Assembly (NCBI RefSeq): GCF_004522235.1
Contig: NZ_SDLT01000024.1
Span: 1 to 64,000, forward strand
Length of the DNA: 64,000 nucleotides
Source of the DNA: Amycolatopsis nivea
Lineage (GTDB): Bacteria > Actinomycetota > Actinomycetes > Mycobacteriales > Pseudonocardiaceae
Reading direction: 5' to 3'
Positions 1 through 9,385 of this stretch are shown here, piece by piece (the stretch's first letter is position 1; the number at the start of each line of letters is the position of its first letter). The position numbers and the translations under genes are program-made. The notes beneath the pieces were generated by a model. It searched no databases, was not told where the DNA came from, and worked only from the letters and a program-made list of their open reading frames with translations.

Positions 1-150
1 CACCCAATGTGGCGTTCGGTGCGTCCCATGCACCCAATGCCGCGTTGGGGCGGCATCCCGGCGGCGGGTGGGCGTGAGGCGAGCGGGTCGGTCGTGAGGG
101 GAACCCTGAGGGAATCAGAGTCAATGAGGGTGGCCCGCACGAACCGCGAC
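1..150. repeat. Partial copy of dispersed composite repeat
   Basis: Bases 1-55 carry the CACCCAATG/ATTGGGTGCG palindrome block, and bases 90-150 a second block with GTGAGGGGAACCCTGA and TCAGAGTCAATGAGGGT. Both blocks recur at 43300-43520 and 48110-48345. No ORF in the stretch resembles a protein. The window starts inside the element, so its left end is not seen. Confidence 0.8.
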
Positions 151-162
151 CGGGGCCGAAAG

Positions 163-213
163 CCGTGAAGGGCTCCTTGAGGGAATGGGATTCCCTCAAG
201 GAGCCCTTCACGG
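163..213 (-). terminator. Perfect 24-bp hairpin after metK
   Basis: Two 24-base arms pair without mismatch around a GGG loop; each arm contains GTGAAGGGCTCCTTGAGG. It starts 11 bases past the metK stop, so it probably ends the metK transcript. The arm sequence is also part of the dispersed repeat seen at 43300-43420 and 48230-48290. No U-tract follows, which is common in actinomycetes. Confidence 0.7.
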
Positions 214-224
214 ACCGAAACGGA

Positions 225-1427
225 TCAGGCGCCGGCGAGTGAGCGCAGGGCGTCAGCGCGGGCGGTGCTTTCCCACGGGAGGTTCAGGTCGGGGCGGCCG
301 AAGTGGCCGTACGCTGCGGTCGGGGCGTAGATCGGGCGCAGCAGGTCCAGGTCGCGGATGATCGCGGCGGGGCGCAGGTCGAAGACCTCGCTGATGGCCG
401 ACTGGATCTTGGTCGGGTCGACCGTTTCGGTGCCGAACGTCTCGACGAACAGGCCCACGGGGGCGGCCTTGCCGATCGCGTACGCCACCTGCACCTCGAC
501 CCGTCCGGCCAGGCCCGCGGCGACCACGTTCTTCGCCACCCAGCGCATCGCGTACGCGGCCGAGCGGTCCACCTTGGACGGGTCCTTGCCGGAGAACGCG
601 CCGCCGCCGTGGCGGGCCATGCCGCCGTAGGTGTCGACGATGATTTTGCGGCCGGTGAGCCCGGCGTCGCCCATCGGGCCGCCGATCACGAAGCGGCCGG
701 TGGGGTTCACCAGGAGGCGGGTGCTGTCGGTGTCGAGGCCCAGTTCGGCCAGCTCCGGCTCCACGACGTGCTTGCGCACGTCGACGCCGAGCATCTGCTC
801 CAGGTCGATCCCGTCCGCGTGCTGGGTGGACACCACGACGGTGTCGAGCCGCACCGGCTGTTCGCCCGCGTACTCGATGGTGACCTGGGTCTTGCCGTCC
901 GGGCGCAGGTACGGCAGCACGCCGTCCTTGCGGACCGCGGTCAGCCGGCGCGACAGGCGGTGCGCGAGCGCGATCGGGAGCGGCATCAGCTCGGGCGTGT
1001 CCGAGCAGGCGTAGCCGAACATCAGGCCCTGGTCGCCCGCGCCCTGGCGGTTGATCTCGTCCTCGTCCGATTCGACCCGCGACTCGTACGCGGTGTCGAC
1101 GCCCTGGGCGATGTCCGGGGACTGCGAGCCGATCGCCACGTTCACGCCGCAGGAGTTGCCGTCGAAGCCCTTGGCCGACGAGTCGTAGCCGATGCGCAGG
1201 ATGACGTCCCGCACGATGGTGGGGATGTCCGCGTAGGCCTCGGTCGTGACCTCGCCCGCGACGTGCACCTGGCCCGTCGTGATCAGGGTCTCGACGGCGA
1301 CCCGGCTGCGCGGGTCCTTGGTGAGCAGGCCGTCGAGGATCGAGTCGCTGATGGCGTCACAGATCTTGTCGGGGTGGCCTTCCGTCACGGATTCCGACGT
1401 GAACAGCCTCTTCGTGGACGCAGACAC
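225..1427 (-). CDS. metK: S-adenosylmethionine synthetase
   Basis: Makes S-adenosylmethionine from methionine and ATP in the cytosol; a tetramer in known relatives. The three signature segments are present in order: GHPDKICDAISDS near the N-terminus, GAGDQGLMFGYA in the first third and GGGAFSGKDPSKVDRS in the C-terminal half. From the GTG at 1427 the protein is 400 aa, the normal family length. An in-frame GTG at 1490 would add 21 residues that the family lacks, so 1427 is preferred. It is the last gene of the mihF-gmk-rpoZ-coaBC-metK run, 90 bases after coaBC, and is followed by a strong hairpin. Confidence 0.97.
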   Translation of the reverse strand: MSASTKRLFTSESVTEGHPDKICDAISDSILDGLLTKDPRSRVAVETLITTGQVHVAGEVTTEAYADIPTIVRDVILRIGYDSSAKGFDGNSCGVNVAIGSQSPDIAQGVDTAYESRVESDEDEINRQGAGDQGLMFGYACSDTPELMPLPIALAHRLSRRLTAVRKDGVLPYLRPDGKTQVTIEYAGEQPVRLDTVVVSTQHADGIDLEQMLGVDVRKHVVEPELAELGLDTDSTRLLVNPTGRFVIGGPMGDAGLTGRKIIVDTYGGMARHGGGAFSGKDPSKVDRSAAYAMRWVAKNVVAAGLAGRVEVQVAYAIGKAAPVGLFVETFGTETVDPTKIQSAISEVFDLRPAAIIRDLDLLRPIYAPTAAYGHFGRPDLNLPWESTARADALRSLAGA

Positions 1428-1517
1428 GACCTCGTCACTTCCCTCGGTCAAGCGATGGCGCCCCACCGGTATTTCAGGCGCTCCTGGCACAGCCCACCCT
1501 ACCCAGCGGGCCTGTAG

Positions 1518-2750
1518 CTAGAGTCGACGTTCGATCAACGCTGTTACGGCATCCCACAATGTGGCCGCCAGCCGGGCTTTAGCGCCTTGCGAGATGACCT
1601 GCTCGGTGCCGTCCGCGGCGAGCAGCCAGCCCGAATTGTCCTCGGTGCCGAAGGCTTTGCCGTCGCCGACCGCGTTGACCACGAGCAGATCCGCGCCTTT
1701 GCGGCGGAGCTTGGCGCGGGCGTGGTCGAGCACACTGCCGTTCTCGTCGCCGGTTTCCGCGGCGAAGCCCACCACGATCTGCCCGGAACGCCGTTCTCGC
1801 ACCAATTCGGCGAGGATGTCGGCGTTGCGGTCGAGCGTGATGACCGGGTCCGGGCTGTCGTCGGACTTCTTGATCTTGTGGTCGGCCAGCGTCGCGGGCC
1901 GGAAATCCGCGACCGCGGCGGCCATCACGACCACATCCGCGTCCGCCGCGGCGGCGTGCACCGCTTTGCGCATTTCCTCCGCGGTGGACACCCGCTGCAG
2001 CGTCGCGCCCGCCGGGGACGGCAGTTCGTCGGTGTGCCCGGCGACCAGCGTCACCTCGGCGCCGCGCTGCGCGGCGACCCGGGCGAGCGCGAAGCCCTGT
2101 TTGCCGGACGAGCGGTTGCCCAGGAAGCGGACCGGGTCCAGCGGCTCGCGGGTGCCGCCCGCGGAGATCACCACGCGCAGGCCTTCGAGGTCCCGCGGCA
2201 GCGCGCGCGGCTCGGCGAGCAGCAGCCGGGCCAGGTCGACGATCTCGGCCGGGTCGGCGAGCCGTCCCTTGCCGGTGTCGACGCCCGTCAACCGGCCCGC
2301 CGCGGGTTCGGTGACGACCATGCCGCGCGAGCGCAGCAGCGCCACGTTGTCGCGGGTGGCCGGGTGCTCCCACATCTCGGTGTGCATCGCCGGGAAGAAG
2401 GCGACCGGGCACCGGGCGGTGAGCAGGGTGTTGGTGAGGAGGTCGTCGGCGAGCCCGTGCGCGGCCTTGGCCAGCAGGTTCGCGGTCGCCGGGACGACCA
2501 GCACGAGGTCGGCCTCTTTGCCGACCCGCACGTGCTGCACCTCGGGCACCTCGGTGAAAACCCCGGTGTGCACCGGGTTCCCGGACAGTGCCTCGAAGGT
2601 CGCCGCACCGACGAAGTTCAGCGCGGCCTCGGTGGGCACGACGCGGACGTCGTGCCCGGATTCGGTAAGGCCCCGCAGGACCTCGCACGCCTTGTAGGCG
2701 GCGATGCCGCCGCCCACGCCCAGGACGACCCTGGGCTTGGCGTCATTCAC
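1518..2750 (-). CDS. coaBC: Bifunctional phosphopantothenoylcysteine decarboxylase/synthetase
   Basis: Carries out two steps of coenzyme A synthesis: CTP-dependent joining of cysteine to 4'-phosphopantothenate (CoaB) and FMN-dependent decarboxylation of the product (CoaC). The N-terminal half has the flavoprotein pattern GGIAAYKACEVLRGL, the catalytic-His segment VQHVRVGKEADL and PAMHTEMW, a variant of the usual PAMN motif. The C-terminal half has ISAGGTREPLDPVRF, the SSGKQG nucleotide loop and KIKK. Length 410 aa is normal. The start overlaps the rpoZ stop by 8 bases, so the two are translationally linked. Confidence 0.96.
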   Translation of the reverse strand: MNDAKPRVVLGVGGGIAAYKACEVLRGLTESGHDVRVVPTEAALNFVGAATFEALSGNPVHTGVFTEVPEVQHVRVGKEADLVLVVPATANLLAKAAHGLADDLLTNTLLTARCPVAFFPAMHTEMWEHPATRDNVALLRSRGMVVTEPAAGRLTGVDTGKGRLADPAEIVDLARLLLAEPRALPRDLEGLRVVISAGGTREPLDPVRFLGNRSSGKQGFALARVAAQRGAEVTLVAGHTDELPSPAGATLQRVSTAEEMRKAVHAAAADADVVVMAAAVADFRPATLADHKIKKSDDSPDPVITLDRNADILAELVRERRSGQIVVGFAAETGDENGSVLDHARAKLRRKGADLLVVNAVGDGKAFGTEDNSGWLLAADGTEQVISQGAKARLAATLWDAVTALIERRL

Positions 2751-3012
2751 CCTCGGTGTGCTCGAGCAGCCCGCCGTGGATCTCGCGCAGCGCGATCGAC
2801 AGCGGCTTCTCGCGGGGGCCGGGCTCGACCAGCGGGCCCACGTACTCCAGCAGGCCCTCGCCCAGCTGCGCGTAGTAGTCGTTGATCTGCCGGGCCCGCT
2901 TGGCCGAGTAGATCACCAGCGCGTACTTCGAGGAGACCTTTTCGAGCAGGTCGTCGATCGGCGGGTTGGTGATGCCTTCGAGCTCTTCCAGCGTCGCCTG
3001 TTGCACAGTCAC
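2743..3012 (-). CDS. rpoZ: RNA polymerase omega subunit
   Basis: Small subunit that helps assemble and stabilise the beta' subunit of RNA polymerase. The 89-aa product has the omega core: NPPIDDLLEKVSSKYALV, followed by AKRARQINDYY, and the PLSIALREI segment near the C-terminus. The GTG start at 3012 shares four bases (GTGA) with the gmk stop. Its place between gmk and coaBC is the standard actinobacterial order. Nothing unusual in length or sequence. Confidence 0.96.
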   Translation of the reverse strand: MTVQQATLEELEGITNPPIDDLLEKVSSKYALVIYSAKRARQINDYYAQLGEGLLEYVGPLVEPGPREKPLSIALREIHGGLLEHTEGE

Positions 3013-3680
3013 TCGTGGTGCTCCGTATCGTCACATCGATCGGCGGCAGAATCGCCACCGCCGGTAATCAAGTCTAGCAACCGCCGCGCGGCGACCTCGA
3101 CGTCGGCGTTCACGACCCGTTCGTCGAACTCCCCGGCCGCCGCCAGTTCGCGTTCCGCCTCGGCCAGCCGGGCGGCCACCGCGGCCTCGGTCTCGGTGCC
3201 CCGGCCGGTGAGCCTGCCGACCAGTTCCTCCCAGGACGGCGGCATCAGCATGACCAGCCGCGCCTCCGGCATCGCGGCCCGGACCTGGCGCGCGCCCTGC
3301 AGTTCGATCTCCAGCACCGCCGGACGGCCGTCCGCCAGCGCCTTCTCGACCGGCTCGCGCGGCGTCCCGTACCGGTTGCCCGCGAACTCGGCCCATTCCA
3401 GCAGCCGGTTCCCGGCCACCATCCGGTCGAATTCGGCGGAATCCACGAAGTGGTAATGGTTTCCGTCGACCTCGCCCGGCCGCGGCGCCCGCGTCGTCAC
3501 CGAAACGCTGAAGTACAGGTTCGGCTCGAGCCGGCGCAGCTGTCCCACCACACTCGACTTCCCGACGCCGGAAGGGCCGGAGACGACCGTGAGCCGGGGG
3601 CGGGAGATGTCCCCCGCCACCGGCTCACTGCCGCGGTCGGCGCCCCGGGTCACCGGGTAGTCCTGACCGACGCCGCTCAC
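3009..3680 (-). CDS. gmk: Guanylate kinase
   Basis: Phosphorylates GMP to GDP with ATP. The Walker A loop GPSGVGKSSV lies at about residues 36-45; the GMP-binding segments TTRAPRPGEVDGNHYHFV and WAEFAGNRYGTP and the later LEIELQGARQV follow in the family order. The product is 223 aa, about 25 residues longer at the N-terminus than a minimal enzyme, an extension with no recognisable motif. The GTG start at 3680 overlaps the mihF stop by four bases, and its own stop overlaps rpoZ in the same way. Confidence 0.96.
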   Translation of the reverse strand: MSGVGQDYPVTRGADRGSEPVAGDISRPRLTVVSGPSGVGKSSVVGQLRRLEPNLYFSVSVTTRAPRPGEVDGNHYHFVDSAEFDRMVAGNRLLEWAEFAGNRYGTPREPVEKALADGRPAVLEIELQGARQVRAAMPEARLVMLMPPSWEELVGRLTGRGTETEAAVAARLAEAERELAAAGEFDERVVNADVEVAARRLLDLITGGGDSAADRCDDTEHHE

Positions 3681-3994
3681 TCGCCGCTGAACTCGGCCAG
3701 CAGCGCCTTGCGCTGCCGGTCGCCGAGCCCGCGGAGCCTGCGGCTGGGGGCGATCTCCAGTCGTTCCATCGTCTGCTGGGCACGGACCTTGCCGACGCCG
3801 GGGAGCGCCTCGAGCAAAGCCGAAACCTTCATCTTGCCGAGGACTTCGTTCTCCTCGGCCTGCTTCAGCACGTCGACCAGAGTGGTACCGCCCCGCTTCA
3901 GCCGCTCCTTCAGCTCAGCACGGATGCGGCGGGCGGCGGCGGCCTTCTCCAGCGCCGCAGCACGCTGTTCCTCTGTCAGCTGGGGAAGTGCCAC
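3677..3994 (-). CDS. mihF: Actinobacterial integration host factor
   Basis: Nucleoid-associated DNA-binding protein of the mIHF family, essential in mycobacteria and unrelated to the IHF/HU fold. The 105-aa length is the family norm. The N-terminal charged helix (EEQRAAALEKAAAARRIR) and the helix-two-turn-helix part LPGVGKVRAQQTMERL are clear. First gene of the mihF-gmk-rpoZ-coaBC-metK run; a GGAGG-like site lies just before the ATG. The 107 bases up to the pyrF stop must hold its promoter, but I could not pick convincing -35 and -10 boxes. Confidence 0.95.
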   Translation of the reverse strand: MALPQLTEEQRAAALEKAAAARRIRAELKERLKRGGTTLVDVLKQAEENEVLGKMKVSALLEALPGVGKVRAQQTMERLEIAPSRRLRGLGDRQRKALLAEFSGE

Positions 3995-4101
3995 GTTTTC
4001 CTCCGGTAGTTCTCACATCTGGGTGGGTGACGCGACGGTACCCACCCCTGAGCAGGGGCCACAATGCGGGGGTGGCTGGTGGAGCGCGATTCCGGGGCCT
4101 G

Positions 4102-4944
4102 CTATTGGCCTTTTCCGCGCAGTCCCGCCAACCGGCCGTTCACCTCTTGGGCCGCACGGCGTAACGCCGCCGTGTCCGGGCCGTGCCGCAGCAGGTCGCG
4201 CGAAGACGCCGGGAGCAGGCCAGGGAGGCCTTCCCCGAAGACTGCCCGCAAATCCGCCTCGGTTGCCCCCTGCGCCCCGAAACCGGGCGCGAGCACCGGT
4301 CCGTTGAGCCGGCTCAGGTCGACTTCCCCAGGAGCCACAGTGGCCCCTACGACCACGCCGACGTCGCCGTACGGCTCAGCACCTGCGTTGTGGTCCGCCG
4401 CAGCGTCTACGACGCTCTGAGCGACCGTACGGCCGTCTTCGAGCCGCGCGCGCTGCAACGCGTCCGCTTCCGGGTTGGACGTGCGCGCGAGCACGAAGAG
4501 GCCGTTGCCCGCTTCGCGCGCCGCCGCGACAGCCGCGTCGAGCGCGCCGAAGCCGAGGTAGGGCGACACCGTGGCCGCGTCGGCGGTGAAAGCCGCCTTT
4601 TCGGCCACGTACGCCGCCGTGTAGGCCGCCATGGTCGAGCCGATGTCACCGCGCTTCACGTCCAGCAGGACGAGCGCTCCGGCGTCGTGAGCGACGTCCA
4701 CGACGCGTTCGAGCACCGCCACCCCGGCGGGCCCGAACGCCTCGAAGAACGCCGACTGCGGCTTCACGATCGCCGCCACCTCGCCCAGCACCTCCGCGGC
4801 GCTGAGCGCGAAGCGTTCGAGCCCGCTCGCGTCGAGCGGCAGGCCCCACGCCTCGATCAGGCCCGGATGCGGGTCGATCCCGGCGCAGAGCGACCCGCGC
4901 GCGGCCACCGCTTCGGCGAGCCGCGCCCCGAATCGCGCGGTCAC
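4102..4944 (-). CDS. pyrF: Orotidine 5'-phosphate decarboxylase
   Basis: Last step of UMP synthesis, decarboxylating OMP. The sequence belongs to the longer PyrF subfamily found in actinobacteria: LCAGIDPHP near the N-terminus, IVKPQSAFFEAFG, and the catalytic LLDVKRGDIGSTM. The start is the GTG at 4944, which overlaps the carB stop by four bases (GTGA); longer readings run into carB. 280 aa. Last gene of the pyr operon, as in Mycobacterium, where carB is also directly followed by pyrF. No pyrD is present between them, unlike Streptomyces. Confidence 0.96.
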   Translation of the reverse strand: MTARFGARLAEAVAARGSLCAGIDPHPGLIEAWGLPLDASGLERFALSAAEVLGEVAAIVKPQSAFFEAFGPAGVAVLERVVDVAHDAGALVLLDVKRGDIGSTMAAYTAAYVAEKAAFTADAATVSPYLGFGALDAAVAAAREAGNGLFVLARTSNPEADALQRARLEDGRTVAQSVVDAAADHNAGAEPYGDVGVVVGATVAPGEVDLSRLNGPVLAPGFGAQGATEADLRAVFGEGLPGLLPASSRDLLRHGPDTAALRRAAQEVNGRLAGLRGKGQ

Positions 4945-7900
4945 GACGTCGCCTTCAGCGCCGCCTGGAGGTCCTGCAGGCTGCGCACGCCGATGTCGCC
5001 GCGGATAAGCGCTTCGATGCCGTGCACCGCAGCCGCGGCGCCCTGCACCGTGGTGACGCACGGAATGTCGCGCGACACCGCGGCAGTCCGGATTTCGTAA
5101 CCGTCCACGCGCGGTCCGCTGTTTCCGTACGGCGTGTTGATCACCATGTTGACGTCGCCGGCGAGGATCACGTCGACGATGTTCGGCTCGCCGGTGCCCG
5201 GGTCCGGCTCGGAGTGCTTGCGCACCACCGAACAGGCAACTCCGTTGCGCCGCAACACTTCCGCGGTACCGGAGGTGGCGAGGATCTCGAAGCCGAGATC
5301 AGCGAGCCGCTTCACCGGGAAGACCAGCGAACGCTTGTCGCGGTTGGCGACGGAGACGAATACCCGGCCCGAGGTGGGCAGCGATCCGTAGGCGCCGCTT
5401 TGCGATTTCGCGAATGCTTTCCCGAAGGAGGTGTCGACGCCCATGACTTCGCCGGTGGATTTCATTTCCGGGCCGAGCAGGGAGTCGACGCCGTGTCCTT
5501 CCGGCGTGCGGAACCGGTGGAACGGCAGCACGGCTTCCTTGACCGCGACCGGGGAGTCGGCGGGCATCCGGCCGCCGTCGCCCTCGGCGGGCAGGACTCC
5601 GGAGGCGCGCAGGTCCTTGATCGTCGAGCCGGTCATCACCAGCGCCGCGGCCTTCGCCAGCGGGACGGCGGTGGCCTTGGAGACGAACGGGACGGTGCGC
5701 GAGGCACGCGGGTTCGCCTCCAGGACGTACAGCACGTCGTCCTTGAGCGCGTACTGCACGTTGAGCAGGCCGCGGACGCCGACGCCGCGCGCGATGGCCT
5801 CGGTGGAGCGGCGGACCGCGTCGAGGTCCTGCGCGCCGAGGGTGATCGGCGGCAGCGCGCACGAGGAGTCGCCGGAGTGGATCCCGGCTTCCTCGATGTG
5901 CTCCATCACGCCGCCGAGGTAGAGGTCCTCGCCGTCGAACAGCGCGTCGACGTCGATCTCGATCGCGTCGTCGAGGAACCGGTCGACCAGCACCGGGTGC
6001 TCAGGGGTGACCTCGGTCGCCCGGCGGATGTAGCCGGCCAGGGACTCCTCGTCGTAGACGATCTCCATGCCGCGCCCGCCCAGCACGTAGGACGGGCGGA
6101 CCAGGACCGGGTAGCCGATCTCGTCGGCGATCCGCTTCGCGCCCTCGAACGAGGTCGCCGTCCCGTACTTCGGCGCGGGCAGCCCGGCGGCGGTGAGGAC
6201 CTCGCCGAACGCGCCGCGGTCCTCGGCCAGGTCGATCGCCTCCGGCGGCGTCCCGACCACCGGCACCCCGGCGTCGGCGAGGCGCTGCGCGAGCCCGAGC
6301 GGGGTCTGCCCGCCCAGCTGCACGATCACGCCGGCGACCGTGCCGGACTGCTGCTCGGCGTGCACGACCTCCAGCACGTCCTCGAACGACAGCGGCTCGA
6401 AGTACAGCCGGTCGCTGGTGTCGTAGTCGGTGGACACGGTTTCCGGGTTGCAGTTGACCATCACGGCCTCGAACCCGGCCTCGCGCAACGCGATCGCCGC
6501 GTGCACGCAGGAGTAGTCGAACTCGATGCCCTGCCCGATCCGGTTCGGCCCGGAGCCGAGGATCAGCACCTTCGGCTTGTCCGACTGCACCGCGACCTCG
6601 GAGGTTGCGGCGGGGTCGGTCTCGTAGGCCGAGTAGTGGTACGGGGTCTTCGCCGCGAACTCCGCCGCGCAGGTGTCGACCGTCTTGAACACCGGCCGCA
6701 CCCCCAGCCGGTGCCGCAGCGCCCGCACGCCGTCCTCGCCCGCCAGCTCCGGCCGCAGCGCGGCGATCTGGCGGTCGGACAGGCCGGTGCGCTTCGCCCG
6801 CCGCAGCAGGTCGCCGTCCAGCACCGGTGCGTCGCGGACCTCAGCGCCGACCTCGCCGATGAGGGCGATCTGGTCGATGAACCACGGGTCGATCCCCGAC
6901 GCCTCGTGCACCTGCTCGACGGTGGCGCCGAGGCGAAGCGCCAGCTCCACCTCGTAGAGACGGCCTTCGTGCGGGGTGCGCAGCGAGTCCAGCGTGGACT
7001 CGGCCGTCGCGCCCTCGGGGTCGGGCTGGGTCCAGAACCCGGTCGCCTTGGTCTCGATCGACCGCATCGCCTTCCCGAGGGCTTCGGGGAAGCTGCGGCC
7101 GAACGACATCGCCTCGCCGACCGACTTCATGGTCGTGGTCAGCGTCGGGTCCGCGCCGGGGAACTTCTCGAACGCGAACCGCGGGACCTTCACCACCACG
7201 TAGTCCAGCGCGGGCTCGAACGACGCCGGGGTCTCGCCGGTGATGTCGTTGCGGATCTCGTCGAGGGTGTAGCCGATCGCCAGCTTCGCCGCGATCTTCG
7301 CGATCGGGAAACCGGTCGCCTTCGACGCCAGCGCACTGCTTCGCGACACGCGCGGGTTCATCTCGATCACGACCATCCGGCCGTCGTCCGGGTTGAACGC
7401 GAACTGGATGTTGCAGCCGCCGGTGTCCACGCCGACCTCGCGCAGCACCGCGATCCCGACGTCCCGCATCACCTGGTACTCGCGGTCGGTCAGCGTCATC
7501 GTGGGCGCGACGGTGACCGAGTCGCCGGTGTGCACGCCCATCGCGTCCACGTTCTCGATCGAGCACACGACCACCACGTTGTCGTGCTTGTCGCGCATCA
7601 GCTCGAGCTCGTACTCCTTCCAGCCGAGCACGCTCTCCTCGATCAGCACCTCGGTCACCGGGGACTCCGTGAGCCCGGTCGACGCCAGCCGCTCCAGGTC
7701 TTCGGGCGTGTGCGCCATGCCCGAGCCGAGGCCGCCCATCGTGAACGACGGCCGGATGACCACCGGCAGCCCGAGTTCCTCGACCGTGGAACGAACCTCG
7801 TCCATGTCGTGGCACACCCGCGACCGCGGCACGTCCGCGCCGACCGTGCGCACGATGTCCTTGAACTTCTGCCGGTCCTCGCCCCGCTGGATCGCGTCGA

Positions 7901-8258
7901 TGTCCGCGCCGATCAGCTCCACGCCGTACTTCTCCAGCACGCCGCGCTCGTGCAACGCGACCGCGCAGTTCAGCGCGGTCTGCCCGCCCAGCGTCGCCAG
8001 CAGCGCGTCCGGGCGCTCCGCCGCGATGACCTTCTCCACGAAGTCCGGCGTCACCGGCTCGATGTAGGTCGCGTCCGCGAACTCCGGATCCGTCATGATC
8101 GTCGCCGGGTTCGAGTTCACCAGCGACACCCGCAGGCCCTCGGCCCGCAGCACCCGGCAGGCCTGCGTGCCCGAGTAGTCGAACTCGGCCGCCTGCCCGA
8201 TCACGATCGGCCCGGAGCCGATCACCAGCACGTGCTGGATGTCCGTCCTCTTCGGCAT
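4941..8258 (-). CDS. carB: Carbamoyl-phosphate synthase large subunit
   Basis: Makes carbamoyl phosphate from bicarbonate, ATP and ammonia delivered from CarA, for pyrimidines and arginine. The 1105-aa protein has the duplicated ATP-grasp structure: first half beginning VLVIGSGPIVIGQAAEFDY with the SFTMGGLGSG loop, second half beginning KVLILGSGPNRIGQGIEFDY with PSYVLGGRGM. The C-terminal MGS-like allosteric domain (FVSVANRDKR, INTPYGNSGPRVDGYEIR) is complete. The ATG shares one base with the carA stop (TGATG), so the subunits are made in a coupled way. Confidence 0.98.
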   Translation of the reverse strand: MPKRTDIQHVLVIGSGPIVIGQAAEFDYSGTQACRVLRAEGLRVSLVNSNPATIMTDPEFADATYIEPVTPDFVEKVIAAERPDALLATLGGQTALNCAVALHERGVLEKYGVELIGADIDAIQRGEDRQKFKDIVRTVGADVPRSRVCHDMDEVRSTVEELGLPVVIRPSFTMGGLGSGMAHTPEDLERLASTGLTESPVTEVLIEESVLGWKEYELELMRDKHDNVVVVCSIENVDAMGVHTGDSVTVAPTMTLTDREYQVMRDVGIAVLREVGVDTGGCNIQFAFNPDDGRMVVIEMNPRVSRSSALASKATGFPIAKIAAKLAIGYTLDEIRNDITGETPASFEPALDYVVVKVPRFAFEKFPGADPTLTTTMKSVGEAMSFGRSFPEALGKAMRSIETKATGFWTQPDPEGATAESTLDSLRTPHEGRLYEVELALRLGATVEQVHEASGIDPWFIDQIALIGEVGAEVRDAPVLDGDLLRRAKRTGLSDRQIAALRPELAGEDGVRALRHRLGVRPVFKTVDTCAAEFAAKTPYHYSAYETDPAATSEVAVQSDKPKVLILGSGPNRIGQGIEFDYSCVHAAIALREAGFEAVMVNCNPETVSTDYDTSDRLYFEPLSFEDVLEVVHAEQQSGTVAGVIVQLGGQTPLGLAQRLADAGVPVVGTPPEAIDLAEDRGAFGEVLTAAGLPAPKYGTATSFEGAKRIADEIGYPVLVRPSYVLGGRGMEIVYDEESLAGYIRRATEVTPEHPVLVDRFLDDAIEIDVDALFDGEDLYLGGVMEHIEEAGIHSGDSSCALPPITLGAQDLDAVRRSTEAIARGVGVRGLLNVQYALKDDVLYVLEANPRASRTVPFVSKATAVPLAKAAALVMTGSTIKDLRASGVLPAEGDGGRMPADSPVAVKEAVLPFHRFRTPEGHGVDSLLGPEMKSTGEVMGVDTSFGKAFAKSQSGAYGSLPTSGRVFVSVANRDKRSLVFPVKRLADLGFEILATSGTAEVLRRNGVACSVVRKHSEPDPGTGEPNIVDVILAGDVNMVINTPYGNSGPRVDGYEIRTAAVSRDIPCVTTVQGAAAAVHGIEALIRGDIGVRSLQDLQAALKATS

Positions 8259-9385
8259 CAGGCCTTCTTCTCCATCAACTCAACGAATTCATCGAACAGG
8301 GGCGCGGCGTCGTGCGGACCCGCGGCCGCTTCGGGGTGGTACTGCACGGAAAACGCGGGCACGTCGAACGCGCGCACGCCCTCGACCGTGTCGTCGTTCG
8401 GGCAGTAGTGGCTGATCTGCGCGGCCCCGTAAGGGGAATCGAACCGCTGGCCCGGTTCGCCTTCGAGGGCGAAACCGTGGTTCTGCGCGGTGATCGCGAC
8501 CCGCCCGGTCGCCACGTCGATCACCGGGATGTTGATCCCCCGGTGCCCGTAGCGCATCTTGTAGGTGCCCAATCCCAAGGCACGGCCCAGGATCTGGTTG
8601 CCGAAGCAGATCCCGAACAGCGGAATCCGCTGCTCCAGAACGGTTTTCGTCAACGCCGTCGCGTGCGCGGTCGTCGCCGGGTCGCCCGGGCCGTTGGAAA
8701 GGAACACCCCGTCCGGCTCCAGCGCCAGCAGTTCCTCCGCGCTCGTGCTCGAGGGCAGCACGTGCACCTCGATGCCCCGCTGCGTCATCAGCCGCGGCGT
8801 GTTCGACTTGATCCCCAAGTCCAGCGCCGCGACCCGGAACCGCTTCTCCCCTTGCGCCGCAACGACATACGGCTGGTCCGTGGAGACCTCGCCCGCGAGG
8901 TCCGCGCCCTTCATCTGCGGGCTCTCCAGCACCTCCGCGACCATCTGCTCGTCGCTGCCCAGCGCGTCGCCCGAGAACACGCCCGCGCGCATCGCGCCCT
9001 GCTCACGCAGATGCCGCGTCAGCGTGCGGGTGTCCACTTCGGAAATCCCGACCACGCCCTGGCGCACCAGTTCCTCGTCCAGCGACCGCTTCGAGCGCCA
9101 GTTCGACGGCGTGCGCGCGGGATCCCGCACCACGTAACCGGAAACCCAGATCCGGGCCGATTCGTCGTCCTCGTCGTTCCAGCCCGTGTTGCCGATCTGC
9201 GGCGCGGTCTGCACCACGATCTGCCGGCGGTAGGACGGATCGGTCAGCGTTTCCTGGTAGCCCGTCATGCCGGTGCAGAACACCGCCTCGCCGAGGGTCC
9301 GCCCGCGCGCGCCGTATGCCGCGCCGCGGAACACCCGGCCGTCTTCGAGAACCAGGGCGGCGGGGCCGCGAGTGCCGGTGCTCAC
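8258..9385 (-). CDS. carA: Carbamoyl-phosphate synthase small subunit
   Basis: Glutaminase subunit that releases ammonia for CarB. The C-terminal class I amidotransferase domain shows FLSNGPGDP, the nucleophile elbow GICFGNQILG (Cys) and the catalytic pair in QYHPEAAAGP. The N-terminal domain has the family pattern GYQETLTDPSY. The GTG at 9385 gives 375 aa, the normal length, and shares GTGA with the stop of the upstream membrane gene; longer in-frame readings only cover that gene. Confidence 0.97.
   Translation of the reverse strand: MSTGTRGPAALVLEDGRVFRGAAYGARGRTLGEAVFCTGMTGYQETLTDPSYRRQIVVQTAPQIGNTGWNDEDDESARIWVSGYVVRDPARTPSNWRSKRSLDEELVRQGVVGISEVDTRTLTRHLREQGAMRAGVFSGDALGSDEQMVAEVLESPQMKGADLAGEVSTDQPYVVAAQGEKRFRVAALDLGIKSNTPRLMTQRGIEVHVLPSSTSAEELLALEPDGVFLSNGPGDPATTAHATALTKTVLEQRIPLFGICFGNQILGRALGLGTYKMRYGHRGINIPVIDVATGRVAITAQNHGFALEGEPGQRFDSPYGAAQISHYCPNDDTVEGVRAFDVPAFSVQYHPEAAAGPHDAAPLFDEFVELMEKKA

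Noticed and set aside
1428..1490. Upstream GTG (1490) as the metK start
   Set aside because: The extra 21 residues are not found in the family and the ribosome-site-like GAGGGA lies before 1427.
5022..8408. Plus-strand open frame of 1128 codons opposite carB
   Set aside because: Pure antisense shadow of carB; composition dominated by Arg, Val, Asp, Gly and His.
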